A stretch of DNA of 64,000 nt from Pseudomonas sp. LS44 (lineage in GTDB: Bacteria; Pseudomonadota; Gammaproteobacteria; Pseudomonadales; Pseudomonadaceae): NCBI RefSeq assembly GCF_024730785.1, contig NZ_CP102830.1, forward strand, positions 3,634,001-3,698,000, read 5' to 3'. The notes under the pieces are model-generated. The model ran no database searches, had not been told where the DNA came from, and was given only the letters and a program-made list of their open reading frames with translations. Positions 13,301 to 21,718 of the stretch are shown here, one piece after another. The translations under genes were made by a program, and so were the position numbers. The stretch's first letter is position 1. Every line of letters starts with the position of its first letter.

Positions 13301-13939
13301 ATGAGCACGGATCACCCGCCAAAGCCCACGCGTCGCCACCTCGAACGCCCGAGCAAGGAGCAGATCAAGCTGCTGCCGTCATTCGACGCCCTTCCGTTGC
13401 AGCACATCCACTTACTGCGCACGCCGGCAGACTTTGCCTTCGCCCTGGCGCAATTGCGTAACGAACCGTTCATCGGCTTCGATACCGAGTCCAAGCCCTG
13501 TTTCACCAGCGATGCACCCCGCACCGGCCCGCATGTCCTGCAGTTCGCCACCCGCGACAAGGCGTTCATCGTTCAACTGAACGCCAATCCACCACTCGAC
13601 TTTCTTCGCGAGGTGATCGAGTCGCAGCGCATGGTCAAAGTCGGTTTCGGCCTCAAGTCCGACCGAGGCCCACTCCAGCGCAAGCTGGGACTGAAGCTCG
13701 GCGCCGCGGTCGATCTGGCGAGCGGCATTCGCAGGCTCGGCTACAAGCAGGCGGTCGGCGTACGTACAGCGGTCGCCATCGCCCTGGGCAGGCAACTGCG
13801 CAAATCCAAATCGGCCACCACCTCCAACTGGGCGGCCACGCACCTCTCCGATAACCAGGTGCAGTACGCGGGGGAAGACGCCTTTGCGGCGCTGGCGGTG
13901 TTTTATGCGCTCGGCATGGGCGACGACCAGCCTATTTAG
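13301..13939 (+). CDS. 3'-5' exonuclease domain protein (RNase D/DnaQ-like)
   Basis: This is a 212-aa single-domain member of the DEDD exonuclease superfamily (DNA_pol_A_exo1/WRN-exo type). Visible motifs are Exo I FDTES (about residues 65-69), Exo II around KVGFGLKSD (about 111-119) and Exo III YAGEDAFAAL (about 195-204), where Tyr and Asp suit the DEDDy subtype. It lacks the HRDC domain of RNase D, so the substrate (RNA or DNA) is not predictable. A homologue sits in the same place in P. aeruginosa. The stop overlaps the 3' end of the convergent yjiA by 4 bp, so the two transcripts overlap tail to tail. Confidence 0.8.
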   Translation: MSTDHPPKPTRRHLERPSKEQIKLLPSFDALPLQHIHLLRTPADFAFALAQLRNEPFIGFDTESKPCFTSDAPRTGPHVLQFATRDKAFIVQLNANPPLDFLREVIESQRMVKVGFGLKSDRGPLQRKLGLKLGAAVDLASGIRRLGYKQAVGVRTAVAIALGRQLRKSKSATTSNWAATHLSDNQVQYAGEDAFAALAVFYALGMGDDQPI

Positions 13940-14913
13940 CCAGCGACCTCGGCAAAACCCTGGCGAATCTGCTCTTCCGGCAGACTGTCACCGATGAACA
14001 CCATCACGCTTTCACGTGGCTCGTCGGCGCCCCACTCGCTGTCCCAATCGAACCCGTAGAGCTTGAGCACGCCTTGAAAGACCAGGCGGCGCGGTTCGCC
14101 GGCGATGCTCAGCACGCCCTTGTAGCGCAGCAGCGATTTACCGTGCTGCTCAAGCAACTGGTTCATGAACTCACTGAGCTTGTCCAAGTCCAGCGCTTGA
14201 TCGCTGCGCAGAACCAAGGTGCCGATTCGGTCCGCTCCCTGCCCCGCCGGCACCACCGGTCGCAGGCTGATAGCCGCCGCGCCTACATCGGCGTTCAGGT
14301 TGAAGCCGCGCACATCGAGGAGCTCGGCCAGATCAATACGGCCATGCTCGACCACACGAATCTGCGCCTGCCGATTGATCCGCGACAATCGCAGACTCAG
14401 CGCCTCGACCTGGGCAGCATCGACCAGATCGGTCTTGCTCAGCAACAGACGGTCGGCGAAACCGACCTGTGCCTGGGCGATGGCTTCCTGCAAATGGATG
14501 TCGGCATGCGCGGCATCCACCAGAGTGATGATGCCGTCGAGCACATAGCGCTCGCGCAGCTCCTCGTCGACGAAAAAGGTCTGCGCCACCGGGGCCGGAT
14601 CGGCCAGGCCAGTGCACTCGATCACCAGGCGATCGAAGGCGATGGCGCCGCTATCCAAGCGCTCGAGCAGCAACAACAACGCGCGCTCCAGGTCGCCATG
14701 GATGCTGCAGCACACGCAGCCATTGGCAAGCGTCAGCACTTCTACCGGCTGGTCGCCAAGCAACTGGCTATCGATGCCGGATTCAGCGAATTCGTTTTCG
14801 ATCACGGCGAGCTTCAGGCCGTGCTCGGCTTCGAGCAGATAGCGCAACAAGGTGGTCTTGCCGGCACCGAGAAAGCCGCTGAGCACGGTGACGGGAATGG
14901 GCAGATGGGACAT
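13936..14913 (-). CDS. yjiA: YjiA/CobW-family GTPase (zinc metallochaperone-like)
   Basis: This 325-aa G3E-family P-loop GTPase has Walker A GFLGAGKTT (residues 13-21), the metal-binding CxCC motif at Cys66-Val-Cys68-Cys69, and a C-terminal CobW_C domain. Family members bind Zn/Co and deliver metal to client proteins; the client here is unknown. It lies downstream of cstA-ybdD on the same strand, the same partnership as yjiY-yjiX-yjiA in E. coli. A terminator sits in the 98-bp gap after ybdD, so expression from the cstA promoter may be only partial. The AGGA upstream of ATG 14913 supports the start. Confidence 0.88.
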   Translation of the reverse strand: MSHLPIPVTVLSGFLGAGKTTLLRYLLEAEHGLKLAVIENEFAESGIDSQLLGDQPVEVLTLANGCVCCSIHGDLERALLLLLERLDSGAIAFDRLVIECTGLADPAPVAQTFFVDEELRERYVLDGIITLVDAAHADIHLQEAIAQAQVGFADRLLLSKTDLVDAAQVEALSLRLSRINRQAQIRVVEHGRIDLAELLDVRGFNLNADVGAAAISLRPVVPAGQGADRIGTLVLRSDQALDLDKLSEFMNQLLEQHGKSLLRYKGVLSIAGEPRRLVFQGVLKLYGFDWDSEWGADEPRESVMVFIGDSLPEEQIRQGFAEVAG

Positions 14914-14967
14914 AGGGATTCCTGCAGGTTCAGCTGTCGGGCTACCAACTCAGCCCGACCTGGTAAT

Positions 14968-14993
14968 GAAAAACGCCACGACTAAGCGTGGCG
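14968..14993 (-). terminator. terminator/attenuator between ybdD and yjiA
   Basis: Stem CGCCACG/CGTGGCG (14974-14993) with a T run on the minus strand (A run 14969-14973). It would end the cstA-ybdD transcript or attenuate read-through into yjiA. Confidence 0.75.
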
Positions 14994-15011
14994 CGGGGGT
15001 CGAGCTGGGGC

Positions 15012-15215
15012 TCAACAACAGCGGATTGGTCGACCTTTACCGCCGCCGTAGCGGGCTTCCTGGCGTTCGCGGAAGAACTCCTCATAGGTCATTACCGGCA
15101 GATCAGGGTGGGTCTTGTGCATGTGCTCGACGTAGTTGTCGTAGTCCGGCATACCCACCATCAGGCGGGCGGCCTGGCCCAGGTATTTACCCAATCGACT
15201 GAGGTCATTGAACAT
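15012..15215 (-). CDS. ybdD: YbdD/YjiX family small protein (DUF466)
   Basis: This 67-aa basic cytosolic protein has the family pattern [20 protein letters not shown]...[22 protein letters not shown]. Members are almost always encoded directly after cstA/btsT, as here, 71 bp downstream. In E. coli YbdD is reported to be needed with CstA for pyruvate uptake, which suggests a small accessory factor. Expression is probably from the cstA promoter. Confidence 0.93.
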   Translation of the reverse strand: MFNDLSRLGKYLGQAARLMVGMPDYDNYVEHMHKTHPDLPVMTYEEFFRERQEARYGGGKGRPIRCC

Positions 15216-15286
15216 CGCGGCGTACCTTAGGTGATGCGGCCGTTAGATGAATGCGGTACCCGCCAAGTGGCGGATACCGCAGCCTA

Positions 15287-17353
15287 TTACGCCTCAGGAA
15301 TCGGTTGGAACGGCGCTTCCCGATCCGTCCTTTCGGCCTTCGACAGCGCCCGGATCCCAGTCTTGATGGCAAACAGCAGCACGCTGAAGACCACCAACAG
15401 GAACAGCGCTGTGAGCGTCGCGTTGGTGTAGGCGTTGAAGATCACATGCTGCATCTGAGCGATGTCCTTGGCTGGCGCCAGCACCTGACCGGCAGCCAGG
15501 GCATCGCTGTATTTCTGGCCGAGGGCGACGAAACCGACCGCCGGATTCGGATCGAACAGCTTGATCAGCCCTGCCGCGGTGGTGCAGATCAGCAGCCACA
15601 GCGCCGGCAACAGAGTCACCCACACGTAGCGCTGACGCTTCATCTTGATCAGGACCACGGTGCCGAGCATCAACGCAATACCGGCGAGCATCTGGTTGGA
15701 AATGCCGAACAGCGGCCACAAGGTGTTGATGCCACCCAACGGGTCGATCACGCCTTGATAGAGCAGCCAACCCCACAGCGCCACACAACCGGCGGTAGCA
15801 ACCACGTTGGCGCCCCAGGATGCGGTATTGCTCAGCGCGGGCACGAAGCTGCCCAGCAAGTCCTGGAGCATGAAGCGTCCAGCACGCGTACCGGCATCGA
15901 CGGCAGTGAGGATGAACAGGGCCTCGAACAGGATTGCGAAGTGGTACCAGAACGCCATGGTGTTCTCACCCGGCAACACCTGGTGAAGGATGTGCGCGAT
16001 CCCCACTGCCAGGGTCGGCGCCCCGCCGGCGCGGGCGAGGATGGTGTTCTCGCCGATGTCCTTGGCGGTGGCCGTGAGCATTTCAGGCGTGACGGCGAAG
16101 CCCCAACTGCTGATGGTCGCCGCCACGCTGGTGACGTCGGCACCGACGACCGCGGGCGGGCTGTTCATCGCGAAATAGATCCCCGGTTCGATCACCGACG
16201 CGGCGACCATGGCCATGATGGCGACGAAGGATTCCATCAGCATGCCGCCGTAGCCGATGTAGCGCGCATGCGACTCGTTGGCGAGCAACTTCGGCGTGGT
16301 GCCGGAAGAAATCAGCGCGTGGAAACCGGACACCGCGCCACAAGCGATGGTGATGAACAGGAATGGGAACATCGTGCCTTTCCACACCGGCCCGGTACCG
16401 TCGACGAACTGGGTCAGCGCCGGCATTTTCAGCTCAGGCATAACGATCAGGATGCCGATCGCCAGGGCGATGATGGTGCCGATTTTCAGGAAGGTCGACA
16501 GGTAGTCGCGCGGCGCGAGAATCAGCCATACCGGCAACACCGCGGCGACGAAACCGTAGCCGATCAGCATCCAGGTGATTTGCACGCCCGTAAAGGTGAA
16601 GCGCGGCCCCCACACCGGGTCAGCGGCAACTACCCCGCCCAGCCAGATCGATCCAAGCAAGAGCAGCACGCCAACCACTGAGATTTCGCCAATCCGGCCT
16701 GGGCGGATGTAACGCATGTAGACGCCCATGAACATCGCGATGGGGATGGTCGCCATCACCGTGAACATGCCCCATGGGCTTTCCGCGAGGGCCTTGACCA
16801 CGATCAGCGACAACACCGCGAGGATAATGATCATGATCAGGAAGCAGCCGAACAGCGCGATGGTGCCGGGAATCCGCCCCATTTCCTCACGGACCATCTC
16901 GCCTAGCGAGCGGCCGTCGCGGCGAGTGGACATGAACAGCACCATGAAGTCCTGCACGGCACCGGCCAGCACCACGCCGGCGATCAGCCACAAGGTGCCG
17001 GGCAGATAGCCCATCTGGGCGGCCAACACCGGCCCCACCAGTGGTCCCGCGCCGGCGATGGCGGCGAAGTGGTGACCGAACAGCACATGCTTGTTGGTCG
17101 GCACATAGTCCAGACCGTCGTTATGCAAGACCGCAGGAGTCGCGCGGGTGGGGTCCAGCTTCATCACCTTTTCGGCAATGAACAGGCTGTAATAGCGGTA
17201 GGCAACCAGATAGATGGCGATGGCCGCCACCACGATCCAGAGCGCATTGATGGCTTCGCCACGGCGCAGAGCCACGACCCCCAGGGCACAGGCACCGACT
17301 ATGGCCAGCACCACCCAGGGAATATGGCGCATAACGCTGTTGTTATTATTCAT
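15287..17353 (-). CDS. cstA: CstA/BtsT pyruvate (peptide) transporter
   Basis: This inner-membrane carrier of 688 aa has many hydrophobic helices and the CstA hallmark AGAGPLVGPVLAAQMGY (about residues 85-101). The family transports pyruvate and was first described as a carbon-starvation peptide permease. ATG 17353 is preferred over an in-frame TTG at 17365 because GGAG lies 6 nt upstream and the next codons (MNNNNSVMRHIP) look native. It is the first gene of cstA-ybdD(-yjiA). Codons 2-5 form an A-rich AATAATAACAAC stretch matching the Hfq/Crc catabolite-repression motif. BtsT and CstA are hard to separate by eye; CstA is used because of the YbdD partner. Confidence 0.93.
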   Translation of the reverse strand: MNNNNSVMRHIPWVVLAIVGACALGVVALRRGEAINALWIVVAAIAIYLVAYRYYSLFIAEKVMKLDPTRATPAVLHNDGLDYVPTNKHVLFGHHFAAIAGAGPLVGPVLAAQMGYLPGTLWLIAGVVLAGAVQDFMVLFMSTRRDGRSLGEMVREEMGRIPGTIALFGCFLIMIIILAVLSLIVVKALAESPWGMFTVMATIPIAMFMGVYMRYIRPGRIGEISVVGVLLLLGSIWLGGVVAADPVWGPRFTFTGVQITWMLIGYGFVAAVLPVWLILAPRDYLSTFLKIGTIIALAIGILIVMPELKMPALTQFVDGTGPVWKGTMFPFLFITIACGAVSGFHALISSGTTPKLLANESHARYIGYGGMLMESFVAIMAMVAASVIEPGIYFAMNSPPAVVGADVTSVAATISSWGFAVTPEMLTATAKDIGENTILARAGGAPTLAVGIAHILHQVLPGENTMAFWYHFAILFEALFILTAVDAGTRAGRFMLQDLLGSFVPALSNTASWGANVVATAGCVALWGWLLYQGVIDPLGGINTLWPLFGISNQMLAGIALMLGTVVLIKMKRQRYVWVTLLPALWLLICTTAAGLIKLFDPNPAVGFVALGQKYSDALAAGQVLAPAKDIAQMQHVIFNAYTNATLTALFLLVVFSVLLFAIKTGIRALSKAERTDREAPFQPIPEA
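17339..17350 (-). promoter_or_regulatory. candidate Crc/Hfq catabolite-repression site in cstA mRNA
   Basis: The motif AATAATAACAAC directly follows the ATG. It fits the AANAANAANAA pattern that Hfq with Crc binds in Pseudomonas mRNAs to block initiation when preferred carbon is present. A carbon-starvation transporter is a sensible target. This is inferred from sequence only. Confidence 0.6.
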
Positions 17354-17463
17354 GGAGAGCTCCAAACGGAAGGACTGACAGGCTGCCGCGTAAGTCTAGA
17401 CTTGTCTCCGACAAACAACTATCAGACCTTGGTATAGAGCCTGCGCAGCGCTGTTTCAGTGCA

Positions 17464-17488
17464 TAAAAAAGCCGGGGGGACACCCGGC
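17464..17488 (-). terminator. terminator of the DUF3015 gene
   Basis: Stem GCCGGG/CCCGGC (17471-17488) followed on the minus strand by TTTTTT (A run 17465-17470), 24 bp past the stop. Confidence 0.8.
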
Positions 17489-17511
17489 TCTGGTGGGGTG
17501 AAGCTCATCCG

Positions 17512-18018
17512 TCAGGCGGGTTGCTTGGCGTAACGTGCCAGCTGGCTGTCGCGACTCATGACATCCAGAGTCGCGGCCAAAACCTGCTCGCTGGTGGCTT
17601 GGGCGCTACTGAAGATGGTGCTGAAGTTTTCGTGGGTGACCTTGGCAAAATGCGCACGGTCGCCTTGCTCCACACCGAGCAAGGTCGCGTAGGCATCGAG
17701 CGCTTCGCCTTTGCCTTGGGCCATGTCTTCGGCGATGGAGTCGAGCATGCCGTTCATTGCCAGCATCGAGCGACCGCCATAGCCCAGTTTGACGCTGGAA
17801 TCGCAGCCGTTGGTGCCGGAAGTCAGACCGAAAGTGGCGTTCCCCGAAGTCCCGTTAGTGGTAGTGGCAATCAGGTGCGGAAACAAGCCACTCTGGCCTT
17901 CGAACAACATGTTGCCCCAACCGCACCCTTTGCCACCGGCCTCATTGGCCTGAGCGGCCAGGCTCAGTGCGCTCAGCATCCCAATGATCAAACCCTTGCC
18001 CAGCAGTCGCTTGTCCAT
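17512..18018 (-). CDS. DUF3015 exported protein
   Basis: This 168-aa protein has a clear signal peptide (LLGKGLIIGMLSALSLAAQA, cleavage near residue 24) and a mature part starting with GGKGCGWGNMLFEGQ. DUF3015 proteins are periplasmic or outer-membrane-associated with no known role; a member lies next to cstA and mapZ in P. aeruginosa too (PA4607). Two Cys (GCG and NGCD) may form a disulfide. It is monocistronic with its own terminator, and divergent from the methyltransferase-like gene. Confidence 0.85.
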   Translation of the reverse strand: MDKRLLGKGLIIGMLSALSLAAQANEAGGKGCGWGNMLFEGQSGLFPHLIATTTNGTSGNATFGLTSGTNGCDSSVKLGYGGRSMLAMNGMLDSIAEDMAQGKGEALDAYATLLGVEQGDRAHFAKVTHENFSTIFSSAQATSEQVLAATLDVMSRDSQLARYAKQPA

Positions 18019-18141
18019 ATGTCCACTCCATAGAGGTATTGTCGTAAAACTGCATTAGCAGCTTTGGCGACACTTCCTATGCTGTCAAACCACAGGCCGC
18101 AATGCCGCTACACTGCGCCGGACTTTCCGCCAGGAGGCACC

Positions 18142-18603
18142 ATGTCAACTCGCCAGGACCGCATCATCCTTGCTCCGCCGCTGATCTACCTGATTGCAAT
18201 CGCCTTGGCCTGGCTACTTGCCGAGCTGTTGCCGCTACCGTTACCGGCGAATGCCTGGACCCGTTATGTGGGCTGGGGCGCCATCGACGCCGGCATCCTC
18301 CTGGCCGCGTGGTCGGCGCTGGCGATGGCGCAGCACAAGACCACCATCAACCCTTACAAGAAGCCCAAGCGCCTACTCGAGAGCGGCCCATTTGGCTATT
18401 CGCGCAACCCAATCTACCTGGGCTTCAACTTGATTTATTGCGGGATCGGCCTATTGCTGGACAGCGGCTGGCCGTGGATCGTCCTGCCAGTGCTGCTGGT
18501 GGTGATGACCCGCGGGGTGATTCTCCCGGAAGAGCAGATTCTCGATCGCCTGTTCGGCGAGAGTTACCGCCGCTACCGCGCTCGTGTGCGGCGCTGGCTA
18601 TAG
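18142..18603 (+). CDS. isoprenylcysteine carboxyl methyltransferase (ICMT)/PEMT-like membrane protein
   Basis: This 153-aa membrane protein has four likely helices. The C-terminal half carries the ICMT-type pattern: GPFGYSRNPIYLGF (SAM-binding RNPxY) and a final EEQILDRLFGESYRRYRARVRRWL. Bacterial members are uncharacterised and may methylate small amphipathic or lipid substrates. The frame is open from 18064, but AGGAGG lies just before ATG 18142, which fixes the start. It is 28 bp upstream of mapZ and probably co-transcribed with it. Confidence 0.85.
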   Translation: MSTRQDRIILAPPLIYLIAIALAWLLAELLPLPLPANAWTRYVGWGAIDAGILLAAWSALAMAQHKTTINPYKKPKRLLESGPFGYSRNPIYLGFNLIYCGIGLLLDSGWPWIVLPVLLVVMTRGVILPEEQILDRLFGESYRRYRARVRRWL

Positions 18604-18631
18604 TGGATAGAACCTGCCCAGGAGCGCGGAT

Positions 18632-18997
18632 ATGAGTAATTCAACAGATGAGCGGCGACGCTTCCACCGCGTGGCCTTCGACGCCAGCACGGAAATAAGC
18701 CAGGGCGAGCGCCGCTGGCCGGTGGAGCTGCAGGATTTATCGTTGCACGGCCTGCTGGTCGAACGCCCAGAGGGCTGGGACGGCGACCCGGAGCAACCCT
18801 TCGAGGTGTGCATCCACCTGGCCCAGGATGTCGAGCTGAACATGCAAGCGACCTTGGCGCGCAGTCAAGGCCAGCTGCTCGGCTTCGCCTGCCAGCATAT
18901 CGACCTCGATTCAATCAGCCACCTGCGCCGCCTGGTAGAGCTCAACCTGGGCGACGAAGCGCTGCTAGAGCGGGACTTGGCCGCCCTAGGTAACTAA
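18632..18997 (+). CDS. mapZ: PilZ-domain c-di-GMP receptor MapZ
   Basis: This is a 121-aa stand-alone PilZ domain. The c-di-GMP motifs are ERRRFHR (residues 7-13) and DLSLHG (residues 35-40). The C-terminus [21 protein letters not shown] is nearly the same as in P. aeruginosa PA4608 (MapZ), as I recall it. MapZ, when c-di-GMP-bound, inhibits the chemotaxis methyltransferase CheR1 and so changes flagellar motor switching. MorA, encoded 7 kb upstream, could in principle supply its ligand. Likely in a two-gene unit with the preceding methyltransferase-like gene. Confidence 0.93.
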   Translation: MSNSTDERRRFHRVAFDASTEISQGERRWPVELQDLSLHGLLVERPEGWDGDPEQPFEVCIHLAQDVELNMQATLARSQGQLLGFACQHIDLDSISHLRRLVELNLGDEALLERDLAALGN

Positions 18998-19050
18998 CCG
19001 AGGTCGAGCCGAGTTGGACTCGGTGCAACGCAGCCCAACCCGTTCACGCC

Positions 19051-20412
19051 CTAATCGAACAAAGCATCCAGCGCCTGCTCCAGGCGCGTTACCGCAATCA
19101 CCTGCAGACCGGCTGGCGCTTCTTTCGGCGCGTTGCCCTTGGGTACGATGGCGCGCTTGAAGCCGTGTTTGGCGGCTTCCTTCAAGCGCTCCTGCCCGCT
19201 CGGCACCGGACGCACTTCGCCGGACAAGCCGACCTCGCCGAACACCAGCAAGTCATGCGGTAGCGGCCGATTGCGCAGGCTCGACATGACCGCGGCCATC
19301 AGCGCCAGATCGGAGGCGGTTTCCAGCACTTTCACCCCGCCGACCACGTTGAGAAACACATCCTGATCGTGGGTCGGGATGCCGCCATGCCGGTGCAGCA
19401 CGGCGAGCAGCATGGCCAGACGGTTCTGATCGAGACCCAAGGTGACGCGACGCGGATTGCCCAGATGGCTGGTATCGACCAGCGCCTGCACTTCCACGAG
19501 CATCGGCCGGGTGCCTTCCCAAGTGGCCATGACCACGCTGCCGGGCACCTCCTCCTGAGCGCGGGTGAGGAAAATCGCCGAAGGATTGGAGACTTCTTTG
19601 AGACCGCGATCGGTCATGCCGAACACGCCCAACTCGTTGATCGCGCCGAAACGGTTCTTCACCGCGCGCAGCAAGCGCAGGCGGCCATCGGACTCACCCT
19701 CGAAATACAGGACCGTGTCGACCATATGCTCGAGCACGCGCGGACCAGCCAGCGCGCCCTCTTTAGTGACATGACCGACCAGGAAGATCGCCGTGCCGCT
19801 CTGCTTGGCGTAGCGCACCAGCAGCGCCGCGCTCTCACGCACCTGGGAAACGCCGCCAGGGGCCGACTGCAATTGTTCGGTAAAGATGGTCTGGATCGAA
19901 TCGATGACCATGACTTTGGGCTGCTCGGTCCGCGCGGTGGCGATGATTGCCTCGATGCAGGTCTCGGTCATGACTTTCAGTTTGTCTTCCGGCAAACCCA
20001 AGCGGCGCGCACGCATGGCCACTTGTTGCTGAGACTCCTCGCCAGTGACGTACAGCGCCGGCAGGCGCGTGGCGATATTGCAGAGGGTTTGCAGGAGGAT
20101 TGTCGACTTGCCAATGCCCGGGTCACCGCCGATCAGGACCACCGAACCGTCGACCAGCCCGCCGCCGAGCACACGGTCGAGCTCCCCCGAGGCGGTGGAG
20201 AAACGCGGCATTTCTTCGACGCTGACTTCGGCCAGGGTTTTGAGCTGCGCCTGCTGGCCAGCCCAGCCAACCCGTGCGCTTACCGCATCGGTGCCGGGAT
20301 CGATGGTTTCCACCAAGGTGTTCCAAGCCCCGCAGTCCGCGCATTGTCCGGCCCATTTGGGGAAGGTCGTGCCGCACTCGGTGCAGCCGTAGACGCGCTT
20401 GGCCTTGGCCAT
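19051..20412 (-). CDS. radA: DNA repair protein RadA
   Basis: This 453-aa branch-migration ATPase helps RecA process recombination intermediates. In order: N-terminal C4 zinc finger (Cys10, Cys13, Cys24, Cys27), RecA-like core with Walker A GGDPGIGKST (95-104), the RadA-specific KNRFG motif (in VKNRFGAINELGVF), and a C-terminal Lon-protease-like domain without protease activity. ATG 20412 is chosen over an in-frame codon three residues upstream because MAKAKRVYGCTEC is the family N-terminus. Convergent with mapZ. No LexA box is seen upstream. Confidence 0.96.
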   Translation of the reverse strand: MAKAKRVYGCTECGTTFPKWAGQCADCGAWNTLVETIDPGTDAVSARVGWAGQQAQLKTLAEVSVEEMPRFSTASGELDRVLGGGLVDGSVVLIGGDPGIGKSTILLQTLCNIATRLPALYVTGEESQQQVAMRARRLGLPEDKLKVMTETCIEAIIATARTEQPKVMVIDSIQTIFTEQLQSAPGGVSQVRESAALLVRYAKQSGTAIFLVGHVTKEGALAGPRVLEHMVDTVLYFEGESDGRLRLLRAVKNRFGAINELGVFGMTDRGLKEVSNPSAIFLTRAQEEVPGSVVMATWEGTRPMLVEVQALVDTSHLGNPRRVTLGLDQNRLAMLLAVLHRHGGIPTHDQDVFLNVVGGVKVLETASDLALMAAVMSSLRNRPLPHDLLVFGEVGLSGEVRPVPSGQERLKEAAKHGFKRAIVPKGNAPKEAPAGLQVIAVTRLEQALDALFD

Positions 20413-20462
20413 GAAACCCACTCCGTCAGACGAAAGTGCGCATCATACAGGCTGAAGCGAAA

Positions 20463-20738
20463 TTACCGCGTCGAGGTCATCGCACTCGCAGTGAACTGGC
20501 TTTTTTTGCTCAGCGACGGGCGCGCCAGCAGCCGCTCGATATCCTCGCGCAGACCGCTGCGGTGCAGCATCAGCGCGGCCAGACTGAGGTTTTCCTCGCG
20601 TTCGATCCCGTTCTCGAGACGAAAAATGCGTTTATCCACGGCCTCGAACTGCAGCTGCAGCCGGCTCAGGCGCTCATTCATCAGGGCGATTTGGCGCGGC
20701 GCAGCGATGGAATCGAATGTGTGCAGCTTGAAAGCCAT
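20463..20738 (-). CDS. conserved small coiled-coil protein
   Basis: A 91-aa protein without a signal peptide. Residues about 18-70 form a heptad-rich helix (LMNERLSRLQLQFEAVDKRI...). I do not recognise a named family. A small gene holds the same position after radA in P. aeruginosa. It may share a promoter with radA, 50 bp downstream on the same strand. Role unknown. Confidence 0.6.
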   Translation of the reverse strand: MAFKLHTFDSIAAPRQIALMNERLSRLQLQFEAVDKRIFRLENGIEREENLSLAALMLHRSGLREDIERLLARPSLSKKSQFTASAMTSTR

Positions 20739-20825
20739 GGTGCTGGCTCCTGCGAGAAAGTCAGAGGATAGGTAGCCTAGCCACCCATGGCGGGTCAGTG
20801 ATTGACCTCGATCAACAACGGCGAG

Positions 20826-21071
20826 CTATTTGTCCGGTTGCTGCAACAGCTGGGCGATCTGATCCTTTAGCGTTACCCGTTGCGATTTCAATCCCTGCAA
20901 CGCCAGGGCGTCGAGCGGCTGGCGACCGTCTTCAGCGGCATAGACTTGATCGTCGAGGGATTTGTATTCCTGGGCTAAACGGGAAAAGCGCGCATCGTGT
21001 TGCAATAAGTTGAGCATCTGGCGGCGATGGTCGGGAAATTCGCGATTCAAGGGATGATGTTCGAGCGGCAT
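20826..21071 (-). CDS. YdcH family protein (DUF465)
   Basis: An 81-aa helical-hairpin protein with the typical pattern FxxLxxEYxxLDxxV...LxxLKxQRVxLKDQIAxLL. YdcH/DUF465 proteins are small cytosolic coiled coils of unknown role, common in Proteobacteria. The ATG at 21071 gives the usual length. Two codirectional small helical genes (this one and 20463-20738) sit between radA and mscL. Confidence 0.82.
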   Translation of the reverse strand: MPLEHHPLNREFPDHRRQMLNLLQHDARFSRLAQEYKSLDDQVYAAEDGRQPLDALALQGLKSQRVTLKDQIAQLLQQPDK

Positions 21072-21266
21072 GATCGACCCTCCTGCACGATGGTACTTTC
21101 AGGCTAGACCAGTGCTTCGGAAGATGGCGGCTCGACCGACGAAATCCACTTCATACCTGGAGGCAGGACGCATTTTCCCGCCAGGTTCGCCGCTAAATCA
21201 CACCGCAGTGGCTCTAGAGCTGGATTACACTCCTTTCACTATTTATTCAAAACAGGGAGTCGATTC

Positions 21267-21668
21267 ATGAGTGTGATCAGCGAGTTCAAGGCCTTTGCGG
21301 TCAAAGGCAACGTCGTCGACATGGCGGTGGGGATCATCATCGGCGCGGCGTTCGGCAAGATCGTCTCGTCCTTCGTCGGCGACGTGATCATGCCACCGAT
21401 CGGCCTGCTGATCGGTGGCGTCGACTTCTCCGACCTCGCAGTCACCCTCAAGGCGGCCGAGGGCAACATCCCCGCAGTGGTGCTGAGCTACGGCAAATTC
21501 ATCCAGACGGTGCTGGACTTCCTGATCGTCGCCTTCGCGATTTTCATGGGCGTCAAGATGATCAATAAACTCAAGCGCGCCGAGGAAACCGCGCCGGCGG
21601 CGCCGACCAAGGATCAGGAGTTGCTGAGCGAGATCCGAGACCTGCTCAAAACGCAGCAAAACAAGTAG
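21267..21668 (+). CDS. mscL: large-conductance mechanosensitive channel MscL
   Basis: A 133-aa pentameric inner-membrane channel that opens under hypo-osmotic tension. TM1 is about residues 15-45 ([20 protein letters not shown]), the periplasmic loop about 46-70, TM2 about 72-100 ([18 protein letters not shown]), and a charged C-terminal helix follows ([12 protein letters not shown]). A good ribosome-binding site (CAGGGAG) precedes the ATG. Terminator immediately downstream; convergent with the TerC gene. Confidence 0.97.
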   Translation: MSVISEFKAFAVKGNVVDMAVGIIIGAAFGKIVSSFVGDVIMPPIGLLIGGVDFSDLAVTLKAAEGNIPAVVLSYGKFIQTVLDFLIVAFAIFMGVKMINKLKRAEETAPAAPTKDQELLSEIRDLLKTQQNK

Positions 21669-21691
21669 TTCGCCAGCATCTGGAACTGCAC

Positions 21692-21715
21692 AACGGCGCC
21701 CATGGGCGCCGTTTT
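21692..21715 (+). terminator. terminator of mscL
   Basis: Stem AACGGCGCCC/GGGCGCCGTT with a T run, 24 bp after mscL. The palindrome could also serve the convergent gene, but the T run favours the plus strand. Confidence 0.75.
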
Positions 21716-21718
21716 GCG

